A DNA stretch of 64,000 nt from Sciurus carolinensis (Eukaryota > Chordata > Mammalia > Rodentia > Sciuridae): NCBI RefSeq assembly GCF_902686445.1, contig NC_062220.1, positions 89,838,143 through 89,902,142 on the forward strand, read 5' to 3'. A program made the translations under genes and the position numbers. Each line of letters opens with the position of its first letter. The first letter of the stretch is position 1. A model generated the notes under the pieces. It saw nothing but the letters and a program-made list of their open reading frames with translations. It was not told the origin of the DNA and ran no database searches. Shown here one piece after another: positions 32,491-45,225 of the stretch.

Positions 32491-33804
32491 AATTTAGCCC
32501 TACCGGATTGCAAACTTCCCCTCAAACCAGTGTGGACCATTATGAGCATCGGCTCTTCAAGCAATGAGCAGGCATTTAATTTATTGCCTCTGAAGATGGA
32601 AGGGTTCCGTGTCAAGGGACTACTTGGATGGCTTTTCCAGAAAGAGAAGGTTGTGCTGATGTCTTGTTTTTTCTCCCTTCCGTAGAAGTTTCCCAGCTCA
32701 GGGCAGGGACGGCAGAGTCAATCCACCTTATCTGAGACTGCCCCCAGGAAGCAGAGGAAGCCACCAAAGTCGGGCTGCTGCTGGTCCTTCCCGGAAGGTC
32801 TCCAGAAGCCCAGGGCTGCCCTGACTTCCGACTCCTGACCCCAGGCCATGTGCAGAGGGAGAGCTGTGGGAACCTAGCCCTACATCCCAGGAGGCTTCAG
32901 AGCAATGGGTGTGCCCCTGCAGGCCCCCAGCAAAGAGGCCAGCGCCCACCAGGGCCAGGGTGGGAGGGTGCACTGCCGAGGGACCAAATGCCAGGGGCTC
33001 CCCAAACTCACAGTACAGGAGGCCGTCTCCTCCCTGCAAATCCTCCCCAGACCCTCGGTCCCAAGACCCTGGTAGGTAGATGCCTGAAACCCTATTTCAT
33101 GCTGTTTTTTTTTAAATAGATGCTTACATGGCTAATTAATCAATCTGTCTATCTGGGACCCAAGCATTTGACTTCCTGCCGTGGTGAAAAAACCTTAAAC
33201 CTCCCGTCTCCTTCCTGCCCCCTGCCTCCATCCTCTCAACTTTCTAAATTTGTTGATGTTGAACATTTTTGACTCTCAATGTGTCTTATGACTGTGAATT
33301 CATGTTTATGCAGCTCTTCCTTTTTCTAAAGTGAATGACCACCTTTCCCGCAATGTGTTACATTTATTAATATTTCTTCTCATGCTCTGTGTCTCTGCCC
33401 CTCGCCTGTCAATAATAGTCTCCATTCAATCCAAGACATCCGTTTTATTCATTGACTGGATTCCCTTGGTGTAATCTGGACTCCTGGTTCTTGGGTCCTG
33501 ACACTCAACCGTGATCTCAGGATGCTCACTTGCATCCTGAAAGTCACCTCCCCAGGCCTTGGGTGTTTGGTGCCTCGTGTCCCAGGTCTCTCTTCTTTCT
33601 CCTTCTTGGTTTATTCCCTTGTTTGGGTAGCAAGCCTCCTTCAAGAGGACAGGGGAAACAACATTTGCAGTATTTTTACATCTGAAATGTGTCACACTTG
33701 ACTGATGGATGTCCAGAGCACAGATATCTAGAGTGGAAACACTCTCTTGGAGTTCTGAAAGTGCTGCCTGTTAACTTCTTATACCAGAGCTGCTAGAGAG
33801 TACA
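32491..33804. other. Single-copy intergenic stretch
   Basis: GC-rich to about 33090, then AT-rich. No gene or named repeat recognised. Confidence 0.35.
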
Positions 33805-34080
33805 CCTTCCTCCCTCCCTCCCTCCCTTCCTTCCTTCTTCCCTCCCTCCCTCTCTACCTACCTTGCTCCTTCCCTCCTTTCTTTCTCTCCTTCCTTCCCC
33901 TTCCTCCCTCCCTTCCTCCCTCCTTTCCTTCCCTTCTTTTTTCTTCCTCCCATCCTTCCCCCCTTCCTCTCTCCCTCCCTCCTACCCTCCTCCCTCCCTT
34001 CCCTCCTGGTGCTCTGGCTGGAACCCATGACCTTGAGTGTGCTGAGCAAGTGCTCCACCTCTGAGCTATGCCTCAGCCCC
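33805..34080 (-). mobile_element. ID SINE with hugely expanded pyrimidine tail
   Basis: The ID body (ctggaacccatgaccttgag, ctccacctctgagctatgcc, tcagcccc) occupies about 34010-34080. Its tail side is a ~200-bp nearly pure pyrimidine tract of CCTT/CCCT units (33805-34008), best explained as microsatellite growth from the original A-tail. Confidence 0.8.
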
Positions 34081-34296
34081 GATGCCACTCTGACTCCTGG
34101 TCCCCGTGAGCTGCTTTGTCCATTTGGAAGTGCCAAAGTCCTCCTCATTATAATCCCTGTGCTTGTACACACACCTCCTTCACCCACTGTGCTGGGCAGT
34201 GAATGGGTCCTTTTAGTCTAGAAACCAAGTCTAGTCTATGTGTTCTGGTAAGCTCTGTGGGTAATTTCTTTGAAACTTTCTTAAAATTGATTATTA

Positions 34297-35222
34297 CTCT
34301 TTTTTGTTGTTGTTGTTGGTTTGTTTTAATTTCCAAGAACTCGTTAATTTTAATTTTTAAAATTTGTTCTAATTAGTTTTACATGACAGCAGAATGCACT
34401 TTGACACATCATACGTAAATGGAGTATAACTTCTCATTCTTCTGGTTGCACGTGGTGTAGAATCACACTGGTTGTGCGATAATATATGCATATAAGATAA
34501 TAGTGTCTGATTCATTCCTACTCCCAGACCCCTCCCCTCCTTTCACTCCCTTCTGTCTAATCCAAAGTACCCTCTATTCTTCCCTAGCCCCCTGCCCTTA
34601 TTGTGAATTAGCATTCTCATATCAGAGAGAACATTCAGTCTTTGGCTTTTTGGGACTGGCTTATTTCGCTTAACATGATATTCTCCAGCTCCATCCATTT
34701 ACAGGCAAATGTCACAGTTGCATTCTTCTTTAAGGTTGAGTAATATTCCTTTTTGTGCTTACATACCACATCTTTTTTTATATATTCATCTATTGAAGGG
34801 CATCTAGGTTGGTTCCATAGCTTAGCTATTGTGAATTGAGCTGCTATAAACATTGATGTGGCTGAATCGTAGTATGCTGAATTTAAGTCTTTTGGGTATA
34901 AACCAAGGTGTGGAATAGCTAGGTCAACTGGTGCTTCCATTCCAAGTTTTCTGAGGAATCTCCATACTGCTTTTCATAATGGTTGCACCAATTTGTAGTC
35001 CCACCAGCAATGTATGAGTACTCCTTTTCCTCCACATCTTCACCAATATTTATTCTTGGTAATTACCATTCTGCCTGGAGTGAGAATAAATCTTAGGGTA
35101 GTTTTTATTTGCATTTCTCAAATTGCCAAGAGCTCATTTTTATTCTCTGATCCTTCTTTAAAACTTCCTTGTGCTTGGATGCTATATATCTATATCTATT
35201 TATATATTGTATTAAGAAAATA
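34297..35222 (-). repeat. L1 LINE 3' end, truncated
   Basis: Minus-strand L1: 3' end at the left with (TTG)n and T-rich tail, then the end of ORF2. A 101-codon piece of ORF2 (34635-34940) remains open and shows the usual C-terminal wording, such as [11 protein letters not shown] and MELENIMLSEISQSQKAKD. Truncated at its 5' side near 35215. Confidence 0.88.
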
Positions 35223-35224
35223 TT

Positions 35225-35397
35225 GGGCTGGCCAGGTGTGGTGGTACACACACAACTGAAATCCCAGGGGCTTAGGAAACTGGACAAGAGGACTGCAAGT
35301 TAGCAAGACCGTGTCTCAAAATAGAAATACAAAGGACTGGGAAGTATTGTTCAGTGCTTGAGTACCCTGAGGTCAATCCTTACAACTGTAGGGAAAA
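35225..35397 (+). mobile_element. B1-dID SINE
   Basis: 7SL-type part ggccaggtgtggtggtacac and aaatcccaggggcttaggaa, then an ID-type part with agtgcttgagtaccctgagg. Inserted directly at the broken end of the L1. Confidence 0.82.
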
Positions 35398-35406
35398 ATA
35401 AATGTT

Positions 35407-35503
35407 GGGCTGAGAAGGTAACTCAGTAGTAGAGTGCTTGCCTAGCATGAGTGGGGCCCTAGTTTCCATCTCTGGCACCGCAAAAAAAAAGAAAAAAAAA
35501 AAA
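35407..35503 (+). mobile_element. ID SINE
   Basis: ggctgagaaggtaactcagt, agtagagtgcttgcctagca, then an A-rich tail (35482-35503). Tandem to the preceding B1-dID. Confidence 0.88.
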
Positions 35504-35574
35504 TGCTTATCACAGTTGTCATTATTGTTGTTGATTTTATCATCTATTCCTTGCATTGCCTCTAGCTTCTTTGA

Positions 35575-36039
35575 TGTTTCAGCCAGCTTTTTTGTCACTG
35601 TGACCAAAAGATCTGATAAGAACAACTTAGAGAACCTTAGAGAACATGTCTATTTTGACTCACAGTTTCAGAGGTTCAGTCCATGGTCAGTGGACTCAGC
35701 TCTGGGCCCAAAGTGAAGCAGAACATCATGGCAGAAGGGCATGGTGGAAAACAGCTCAGGACGAGGCAACCAGGAATTAGAGAGAGAGAGAGAGAGCGCG
35801 AGAGAGCGCTCCATTCACCACTGAAGAAAAAATATAAACCCCCAAAGTCATGCCTCCAGTGACCCACTTCCTCCAGGCACATTCTACCTGCCTATAGTTA
35901 CCACCCAGTTAATCCATTCAAGTGGATCAACCCACTGATTAGGTTGCAATTCTCATAATCTGATTATTTCACTTCTGAACATTTTTGCATTGTCTCATAC
36001 GTGGGCTTTGGGGAGACACCTCATATCTAAACCATAATA
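35575..36039 (-). mobile_element. MaLR-type solo LTR, copy C
   Basis: Same family as copies A and B: tgtttcagccagcttttttg, tcactgtgaccaaaagatct, aagtgaagcagaacatcatg, tcatatctaaaccataata. Contains an (AG)n run at 35779-35796 followed by gcgcgagagagcgct. Confidence 0.82.
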
Positions 36040-36719
36040 TTTGGTCTTTTTGGCAGTTTTTGTTTGGACCTCAGTCTTTGATGTTGGAGAATTTCTTTGA
36101 ACATCTGAGGATCTGGGACTGCCCATTAGAGATACTGATTGGAAGCCCCGGGTGGCTGGGCAGGGTTGGCTTTCTGATGGGCTTCAGACAGGCCTGCCTT
36201 TTTGTCAGGGGACATTCAACTGTCAGATTTTGTTTATCTTCAGGTTGCCTGAGATGAATCCAGCAACATATCTGAGTGGGGCACACTGCTCTTTCAGAGT
36301 GCAGGAAGAGTGGAGGAGAGGCACCCAAGAGATGTTTTAGAAGTAAAATCCACAGGACTTTTTCTCTCCTATAGTTATTAGTTTCTTTCTTTCTTTCTTA
36401 GTTTTTTATGTACCTACCACAAATTCTTTCCAAACTTTACAACAAAACCTAATTCTGCCATCCCCCTCAGACAATCTATCAGCTCAAGTTTTTCTTCTCA
36501 TTTTTCTCTTCTATTCTTTTCCTTCCTACCTTCTTTCTTTCTTTCCTAATTTTTTTTTTTTACATATGTCTTTTATCACTCCTATTCCCACCTGAAAAGG
36601 TTGCCCTCCACATCTAGAGATTTTCCTAGAACTGTTCTTCCCATCTTCCTGAGGATTTTCTTCTCCCTTATTGGTTGACTCCACTGTGACCTTGGTCCAA
36701 TGACTTCTTATTTCTTGGT
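36040..36719. other. AT-rich stretch with pyrimidine runs
   Basis: CTTT runs at 36383-36400 and 36520-36560. The remainder may be further L1 sequence but is too diverged to call. Confidence 0.35.
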
Positions 36720-37460
36720 TATTTTCCTTGTTCTGTTCTAGCACATTCTACAGGAACATTCAAAAACCATGCAGGAGGTGAATTTTGTGAGTTCTTGTAT
36801 GATTGAATATGTTTATCTTTTATTTCTGCTTTGTTTTTACTTCTTGGTGGATAGTTTGGTTAGGTATGGAATTCTAGGCTACAAATAAGTTTCTCTCAAA
36901 GATTTTGGGAGAAGCTCAATTGTCTTTGAGTTTCCCTTTTTGCTGTCGAATCTGATGCCATTCTAAGTCTTTCCCTTAGTACATGATCAGTTTTTCCCCT
37001 TATTTTAAATTTTTTCTGTCCCTGATTTTCTGAATTTCATGATAACTTGGCATGGATCTTCTATGATTTGTTCAGATTGGTGGTCCTCTCAAAGTACAGA
37101 CTCATGTCCTTGAATTCTAGAAAATCTTGTATCCTCTCTGGAAAAGTTCTTCTCTCCATTCGCCCTGCTCTCAGTTTTTGGAACTCCTGTTAGTAAAATG
37201 TTAGGATTTATGATATGATCCAGCATTTCCATCTCATATCTTTTCTCTCTTTTAACTTACTTTGTCTATTTTTCAAAGATGTTTTCAACTTAACTTTCAG
37301 CCTTTCAATTACATTTTTAGTTTAAGCTATAATATTTTTCTTTACACTTTCCAAGAACTTTTGCTTATTTTCTGCGTATTCCTTTTTAAAATAACATTCT
37401 GCCCCCCTACATATATTGTGTACTTCATTAATTTTCTGAGGATTTAGTTCGATTTGAGCT
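36720..37460 (-). repeat. L1-type LINE internal remnant
   Basis: Antisense L1M wording: gtggatagtttggttaggta, tggaattctaggctacaaat, tttgggagaagctcaattgt, ttggcatggatcttctatga. No surviving frame. Confidence 0.45.
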
Positions 37461-38060
37461 TTTTCTCACTACTTGTCTATTTCCTCAACTTCTCTTTCTC
37501 TAATACCTCTGTCACTTTCCTCTGCTTGTCCCATGTCCTTCATGTTGGAGGCATTGCTAAAATATCTGGGGGCTCTTGTCAGGAGTCCATATTTAAGACA
37601 GAGGCACCGACATCTGACAGAAGAGTCTGTGTATAGACAGCCCTTGTGTTCAGATGGGTTCCCTGGGGTGACCAGGTGGCAAGTACAAATGCACTATCTC
37701 CAGAGTTTTCCTCTGAGTCTGCTTAGTTCTTCCAAACAGGAGGTCTGTAAATTCCTTTGGCTAGGTTTGCCTCCTGTTAGTGGAGTGGCAGAGGGAGGTT
37801 GGAGTCCCATTGTTCTGTGCCTAATCCCCATTTTCAGTGTGGTAATTCTCCCCTACCCCCAATCCATAGTCCCAGAGTCTCACCAAAATCTGCCATCTCT
37901 GAGTTAATTTCTTCTGAGAGTAAATTTTCTATGCTCAGCTAGGTGAGAGGGGGATCTGGGGGCCAGGGCATAGATCTAACTCCTTTTCAAAATGACATGC
38001 ACCATGCATGCGTGTTCAGTCTCACTCTTCTTCCAGAGGGACCTAGAACCTCTGTGTCCT
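37461..38060. other. Unassigned stretch
   Basis: May continue the LINE at the left. No gene recognised. Confidence 0.3.
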
Positions 38061-38063
38061 GAG

Positions 38064-38102
38064 TCCTCCTCCTCCTCCTCCTCCTCCTCCTCCTTCTCCT
38101 TC
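38064..38102 (+). repeat. (TCC)n microsatellite
   Basis: About 12 TCC/TTC units abutting the poly-T of the next SINE; it probably grew from that SINE's A-tail. Confidence 0.95.
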
Positions 38103-38306
38103 TTTTTTGTACCAAAGATTGAACCCAGGGGAGCTCAATCACTGAGTCACATCCCCAGCCCTATTTTGTATTTTATTTAGAGACAGAATCTCGCTGAGTT
38201 GCTTAGGGCCTCACTAAATTGCTGAGGCTGGTCTTCGAACTCACGATCCTCCTGCCTCAGTCTCCTGAGTGACTGGGATTACAGGCATGTGCCACTGCTC
38301 CCTGCC
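38099..38306 (-). mobile_element. B1-dID SINE, minus strand
   Basis: Reverse: gattgaacccaggggagctc, tcactgagtcacatccccag, then the 7SL-type part gaggctggtcttcgaactca and gggattacaggcatgtgcca. Least diverged SINE in the window. Confidence 0.93.
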
Positions 38307-39429
38307 TATCTCTTGTTTCTTACCCTGAGGACTCAACACTCAAAATATTGCTTGTCATACTGACTTCTCCATGAACCTTAGACTTAGGCTCTTTTCCCTG
38401 TTTCTTCCCCATCTCTTCTGTCTTCTGCCTCCTTCCCTTGACTCTGTCTTCCCTTGACTCTGTCCTCCACCTGCCTCACCAAGTTCAAGGAGGTGCCAAC
38501 TCTGTTGTCTCCATCTCACTTTGAGGTCCTCACCTGTTGTCACCTGCCCTGCCTTTCCAGACTGGGCTGCCTGCTCTATAAGGCTGGTCATGGCCGTCCT
38601 GCCCAGGGACATGCACCCACCTCTCTGCCTCCCCCGTCCAGCCCAGCACTGACGTAAAATGCATGCAGGTTTGTTGAATTCATAAACTAATGTTATAATT
38701 AATGCATGATTTTATATAAATGTGTTTCATGTAGAATTATGTAAGTTATAGAGTAACGTTCTAACTCACTGAGTTCTAAATACTCACTAAATGAATGAAT
38801 CAATGCCTGAATGAGTGAAGTTGGTCTGATCTGGGCAGGGATCAGTGAGCCCTTCGTCTGAAGAGGGCCAGGCTCTGAAATCCTAGGGATTAATGAGAAA
38901 TCCTTGTAAGTCTCTCTGTTCTGGTCTTGGGGGACCCAAGTCTGTCGATCACTGCAGACCCTAAGGAGAAGAGGAGTCTGGATGAGCCATGGCACTTCTT
39001 CTGCTGCATTTGATGGGCTGGCCACTGCCCCTTCCTGGTCCCTCTCTGCCTTCACCATCTTCCCATCACAGCTCTGACTGAGACCCAGGAAGGACAGATC
39101 CAGGGCGGAGGGGTTGGTTGGAGGAACCTGTCCCCATGCACGAGCCAACTCTTACATGTCACCTAGGCCTCAGAGAGACGTTCAGAGAGGTAGAACCATC
39201 CTAGTGGGGACCAGCTTGCCTCGCCAGCGCCCTCCCTGCAGCCTCGCTCCACGCCCAGGTCTCTAAAACAGACATTGCTTCCCCAACGCCCCAGCCTCCC
39301 GCTGCCCACTGTTCCCACCGCTCCGGCCTGTCAGAGGTTAGGCTTCAGCATGTCTGGCCTGGGCTCTTGCTGGGACCAGGTTTCACTTGATCTCAACACA
39401 CAAGTGGCCTGTGCTGGGTGGGCACAACA
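38307..39429. other. Single-copy stretch, possible L2 trace
   Basis: 38400-38690 has the L2 flavour (cctgccctgcctttccagac, then aggtttgttgaattcataaa) but is too decayed to be sure. The rest is unassigned. Confidence 0.35.
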
Positions 39430-39630
39430 CAGGAGCAGAGGATGTTAAAGACCAGAGGCTTTGGGGTGGCTGTCTGGGCATGGAACCAGAGTCCCTCACT
39501 CCTCTGGGTCTCACCTTTCTCATCTCTAAAGTGTGTATGTGAACAATACTAGCTCGTTGCTGTACAGATTAAACCTGCCAAGACGTGTGTGTCTGGCACA
39601 CGTGATCACTAAGTAGATACTCAGGAGAGA
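39430..39630 (+). repeat. MIR SINE
   Basis: Forward MIR: ctgtctgggcatggaaccag, tctgggtctcacctttctca, tctctaaagtgtgtatgtga, tggcacacgtgatcactaag. Confidence 0.75.
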
Positions 39631-39679
39631 CCTGCAGGGTAGAAGAGCATCGGGGTGCTGTGTGTGGGGGGTCCTCTCC

Positions 39680-40080
39680 ACTCTGGACAACTGCAGCCTC
39701 CTTGCTGGTCTCCCTGCTTCCCCTAACCCCCTCCTCATCTGCCCTGTGCAGAGGTTTGAGGGGCCTGTGCCTTTCATTCTTGGCCCCTGCCTTCCCCAAT
39801 CACGAGCACACATGCACGCACACATGTGCACTATCACAGAACACACGTGCCCTTCCTGTGTCCCCCCCAGCTCCCATCTCCTAGGCATTTTCTCCCCAGA
39901 CTGTCACCACCTGCAAGCTGCTGCCCAGCCTTCTGCTGTCCTCACGCTGGCCTCAGCTCTGCTGTCACCTTCTCTGGAAGCCATCTTGCTCAGCTGCCTT
40001 CAGTTCAGGGTCAAGTGCCCCACCACACTCCCCGCCTCGTTACTCTCATGCAGAGCTTCTGAGGAGACCCCATCCTAGCA
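39680..40080 (+). repeat. Probable L2 LINE fragment
   Basis: Pyrimidine-rich L2-like wording: tgcagcctccttgctggtct, then cttctctggaagccatcttg with tcagggtcaagtgcc. Diverged. Confidence 0.45.
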
Positions 40081-43000
40081 TGGGGTGCCCAAGACCATAA
40101 TAGACAGTTCACCTGTGACCTCCCCATGAGTCCGAGGGCAACCGGAGCCCCACATGGGCCTCAGGGACAGACACAGGATTTTGTGGCTTCTTTCAGTCTG
40201 CTCCACTTCCTGCCCCAAACAGGCAGCAGGGGCACAGGGACGGGAGGGACACAGGCAGGCAGCTCTTTGGTCTTCTCTGCTGTCTGGGCCTGGGCACCTG
40301 CCGGGCTCAGGACCAGGCGAGTCTGCCTCCACTCACCACCTCCACACCCAGGCCCTTTCTTTCTTCATTACACACCTTTGAATTGAAGCTCTGGGCACAA
40401 AGGCGACAGTGAGGTGTCCTGTCCCTTCAGAGCTTCCAGTCTTAAGGGCATCACACACACCATGCTCTCCATGACTGTCCCATCCACTTCTCCAGGGGAG
40501 AAGGATGAGGTAAGAGAAGGAAGTAATTTGTTAACGGGAGCCAGGTGGAGCTAGGATTATTTTCCTGTTCAGGTGCACAAACAGGAAGTCCCTGAGGCTG
40601 ACCTTCCCCCATTGCCCAATGACCTTGACCTTCCTCCCAGTGTCTCCGTCCCTCAAAGATGCTCAGCCCTTTCCCCTAAAAGGATGGGTCAGAGGGCAAG
40701 ATGCTGGAGCATGCTGGTCCTTGAGCTAACAGGCTGAGCATGCAGGCAGCAACTGTGCTGTGGTCAAGATGTACCGTGTCCAAGGTTGCTCAAGGAATCT
40801 GTGTCCCCTCCCTTACTCCCCTCCCTTCTTCACTTGTGGGGTTCCAGAAGATGGGAAATGCTCCCCAACACCCAACCTGGCTCTAGGAGACTTGAAATGT
40901 CACCATCAGAGACCTGCTCCACAGGCAGTTGAAGCCTTATCAGTCACGAATGCCTAAATGTGAATGAGACCCTGACGCCTCCTCCCCCCGGTTCCTGATG
41001 GGGAAGAGGGTGCAGGGAGTAGCGTGGGAGGGTTCAGAGTACCAGAGAGGGACATGCTTGTCTGAGGTCACACAGCAGGAGCCAGGCAAAGCTAGGAAGC
41101 TTGGGCTCTGGGGGATCATGTGGTTCAGGACTAAAGCTGGTCCCCTGGGCCACGGAACCCCCTTCCACCTATGTTCTGCCTGCCACCCCTGAAAAGAGAC
41201 AGACTAGATGAATATATAGGGACACTGCCCGGACAGCTGTGAGCGGGGAGTGCATCTGGTGGAAAGGAACTGCGGCCTCAGGGAGGACAAAGAAGCCCCT
41301 ACAGAATCTCAGGTCCCACGTACCCTTTGCCTCTGGTCCAGTGCACAGTTCCCAAGTTCGCAGTATTGCACTTCTATTGGGAGATGTGGGACAAGGGGCA
41401 GCCTGTCCCTTCCTCGTGTGTCGTGATCCTAATGCCTGGCCTTCCCTCTTAGAGGAGGGTGGAGTCTTCCCCGTTGTTTTGCCGTGTTTTTGGCATGAAG
41501 GGTGAACTCTGGTTGCCATGGCAACTCCAGCAGAGGGAAGGAGGGAGAGGGCCCGATGGGGTTGAATTTATTCCACTCTCAGCTGGTTCTCCAAGTGGGG
41601 ATCTGCAGAGGACTGAGGTTGAAGGTCCAGGGAAAAAAGTCCCTCACCCAGGAAGGCCCCGTAGTGCCTGGCCCACACCTTCCCTGCCGAGCCCAGCTCC
41701 ACCCTGACTTCTGCGCCTCACATGGGCCTCCCGGCAGCTGCCTGAGGCTCTGGTCTGGAGAAGGTTGTGTTAATGTGGGTGAGAAAGGGCTGAGGAGAGT
41801 CCCCTGAGAAGCATCTGAAGACTGGGGACCTGTGTAAATGCCTCTGTCCTGCTGGGACAGCAGGGAGCAGCAAGAGGGACCGGAAGTCCTCCGAGTGGCC
41901 CTGGACCATGGAAATTAACCTCCAGAAGCCTCAGGCCAGGAACCTAATGGGAGCACAGGGTCAGGCACAGGATCCTCAAACATGCTGTCGCACTTGACCG
42001 TCAAAGTAGCTATTTTTTTTTTTTTCACACATCCTTTCTTGCTCCAGTGCTATTTCCAGTTTACGAGAGTAATTTACAGTGAGAGAGAAATCATTTTCTA
42101 CTAAAATGAAGCACAAGCCCAGTGATAGGTGGCAACTGGTGTCAGGGATGGGAGGCACGGGGAGTGGGGAGGACTGTGGCCAAGGGGAGGCTTTCGTTCT
42201 GATGGACAGAGCTGCTGATGACTGCGTGACCATGCCAGCTCAAGGCTGCCAGATTGTCAGACCGTTTAGAAAAAGCCAGACTCCAGATTATGTGAATTTC
42301 CTGACTTTTCTCTTTCTACTTAGTCCAGTCTTTGATCCAGTTTCCTGTGTCCCACCTTTAGAAATGACCCCATTTGCTTAATATTCCTGCATATGTGGAA
42401 ACTAGACTCTGATGGCTTAGACACCTGCCTGGCCAAAGACATGAAGTAGGTTAGTGCTAAGGATGCAGCTGGAGGTATCCAGGGCAGACAAGCTGAAGGA
42501 CTACCCAAGAATGCACAGGATCCTAAAGCACACAATAAGAGAGGACTAAGAGGACTGAGGTACGATAATAATTTTAGCTTACAGGTATTGGCATGGACTC
42601 TGGAATAAGCAGGATTTGTTGCAGGGTAAAATTGCATTTTAGCATGTATTATTGGAGAACTCTGCCTGCGTTATTAGATGGGCACTCAGGCATGCTCTCT
42701 CTTCTCTTCACTCCTAGACCACAAGCAGGAGGGTAATTAAAACACTGAAATCCATTTAACAGCATACCTTTTCCCTTGTTCACTTGGGTCTGGAACCTGA
42801 AGTGGGGTGGGGACATGCTGACTTCTTTGTTCTCTTTGACCTTCTCCCCTCCTTTAGCTTTATAGCTGCTTCCTGATCCCTCCTGGGTGGGAATGGGGTT
42901 GCAGGACTGGCAAGAAGAGAAAGAATCTTCTGGAACTGACTTTGCACCCTCTGGGTCTGGCAGGTGGGTAAAATCTGTTACTCCACTGCAGAGCCCAGTG

Positions 43001-44714
43001 GGGACGTCTCTGTTCTGACCCCCTGGGGAAGGAGGTGGCATCCATCACGGGCAGTAGAGCCCAGTCACAGACAACTCCCAGCCACAGGGCCTTTGGAAAC
43101 ACTGGATGTGTCAGATGCGCTGTGCCCTGGTGGCTTGCCGACTGTGTGACCATGTCAAAACCCTGTGGACCACCTTTGGCCTCACCTTAGTAGGCCTCAC
43201 CTTAAAGTGAAGCCTTGTGTAAGGAAGGCAGGGAGCAGCCGGTTCCTTTGAGGAGTGGAAGGCAAACGAGATATTGTGCCTGACTCACCTCTGGGCCCAA
43301 AGTCGAAGAGCAAAGCCACCTCTGAGCTGCCCAGGACTCTGAGTCCATGTCCCCACCAGAGTCCTTGGAGCTCCTCTTCCTGCCAGGGGTCCCCTCCCAG
43401 CTCCTGTGGTTTCCTGCTTCCTGCCCCTTGATGAGCCAGGAGGAGGCAGCATGTCCTGGCTCCTGCCCTCACATGCATGTCTGTGCCCCCCGCCCAGTGC
43501 CAACAGCACTTGCAGGAGGAACAGCTGGCCATGGTGAGGGTGAGGACACTGGGGGGACATAAGAAAGGGGTACACCGCTGGACATTCTTGTCCTCATCCT
43601 CCACCTCCTGACATGCCCGGTCACTCAGCCCTAGGCCCTGCTGATGGACGTACTGGTATGGGATACCCATATGGCTTTGGGCAGGGGGATGGCAGTCACC
43701 CAGAGTCCTGCTTCTCCTTCAAGCCTCAGCACCAATGTCATTAAGGGCGGGAAGTCACACTGTGATGAAATGGATCAGATCAGGGTTCCCTTGACACCTC
43801 TCCATGATTTCCAGAGAGCAGGCCCACTCCTCGGGATCCCTCAGGCCTGCTAAAGCCTCTGGGGCAGCCCTTCACACACTGTGGGGAAACGACCACTGTG
43901 CCCACACCCTCCTTTGCACCCAGGGCACAGGCCACATTCTTTTCATCTCAACCCCTGACCCATGACCTCGTACCTGGCACAAAACAGACATTGCATTAAT
44001 GTTTTGCTGAGTGAAGGGCCAAATACTGGGGCAGGGAGAAGGGAGCAGAGGGCCGGGCTGCGAGAGGCTCCCTGTCAATCTTGCTTCTGGCCAGCAGGGG
44101 CTCGTCTGCTTCTCTGAAGGAGACCCCGGGGGCGGGGGGAGGATGCTCAAGATAAAGATCTGCCTGCCACAGTGGGGCGTCTCTGCACCAGGCCAGCCCC
44201 CTTCGTATCCTGCACCAGGGGAGCTGGGATGGGGTGCGAAGGGGCAGGTAGTTACACAGAGACTTGGGGACAAGCAGATGGGAGAGAACAAGAAGGAGAG
44301 AGCCAGAGGCAGATCCCGGTGGTACAGGGTGGTAAGCAGGGAAAAGGAGGGATGGGGATATGGAAAAATAAGAACAAAGACTGGAACAAGGATGGAGGAA
44401 GCTTTCCTTTTCCCATCGCTCATCCCTCCACCTGACCAAACAGATTCTTCCTGTTTGTAGCGCATGCTAAAGTGACTCCTTCAGGAGTGACTTCCTGGGT
44501 CACCAATCAGGTCCACCTCCTCTGAAAACTGGGTGAGACCATGAACTGCTTGATTCCTGCTTGGGCTCCAGTCCAAACCCCAGGGCAAGGCTGAGCAAGG
44601 TCACTCGGGCTCACGTCCTCTGTCCTCAAGTCAGATCCTTGGAATGGGCAGGGTGGGGGCTGGGTGGTCCTTGAGGGAGTGTGGCCCAGTGCGTATGGGG
44701 GATCAGATTTGGAG
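40081..44714. other. Single-copy intergenic stretch
   Basis: 4.6 kb with no gene recognised. A reverse MIR trace lies near 40995-41115 (tctgaggtcacacagcagga) and a T13 run at 42010. Open frames in GC-rich parts lack recognisable similarity. Confidence 0.4.
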
Positions 44715-44905
44715 GGCCCATGTCCCTGCCTGCTGCTCACCGTGAGACTCTTGGACAGGTAGTTTAAGTGTTCTCACCCCAGTTTGCCCAGTGTGAACCA
44801 AGGATAATAACAGAACCATCCCAGGGTGGTGATGGGAGGTTGGAATGACCCAAGTAGGGTACCAAGCCTGGGGCACCTCCATAAATATGTGCTATTGTCA
44901 CGTGG
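44715..44905 (+). repeat. MIR SINE
   Basis: Forward MIR: ggacaggtagtttaagtgtt, tgtgaaccaaggataataac, ggcacctccataaatatgtg. Confidence 0.7.
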
Positions 44906-45089
44906 GGCTCCCTGAATGCAGGCTGAGACAGACGATAGGTAAACCCTAACTTCTGCACACCCGTCCCCTCATGCATGGAGAGAATGATCCTGGCTCAGGC
45001 CACCTGCCAAGGATGGTGAAGGTCTCAAGCTGGACGTGATGGGACAGGAACAGCTTCCAATGACTGGCTGCCTTCTTGGCTTTTGAAGA

Positions 45090-45225
45090 TGTTCCCATTC
45101 TTCCTCTAATTCTCTGAAGGAGGTGTTAATGCCCATAGTACAGATGAGGAAACTAAGGTCGAGGAAAGACAGTTCTGACTGACTGGGGTAGCTGGAACCT
45201 TCTGTGTTCAGGGAGGCCCCCTTCA
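45090..45225 (-). repeat. MIR SINE fragment
   Basis: Reverse MIR: gttaatgcccatagtacaga and tgaggaaactaaggtcgagg. Confidence 0.65.

Noticed and set aside
34635..34940. 101-codon frame resembling a protein-coding gene
   Set aside because: It is the C-terminal end of L1 ORF2 in a truncated LINE.
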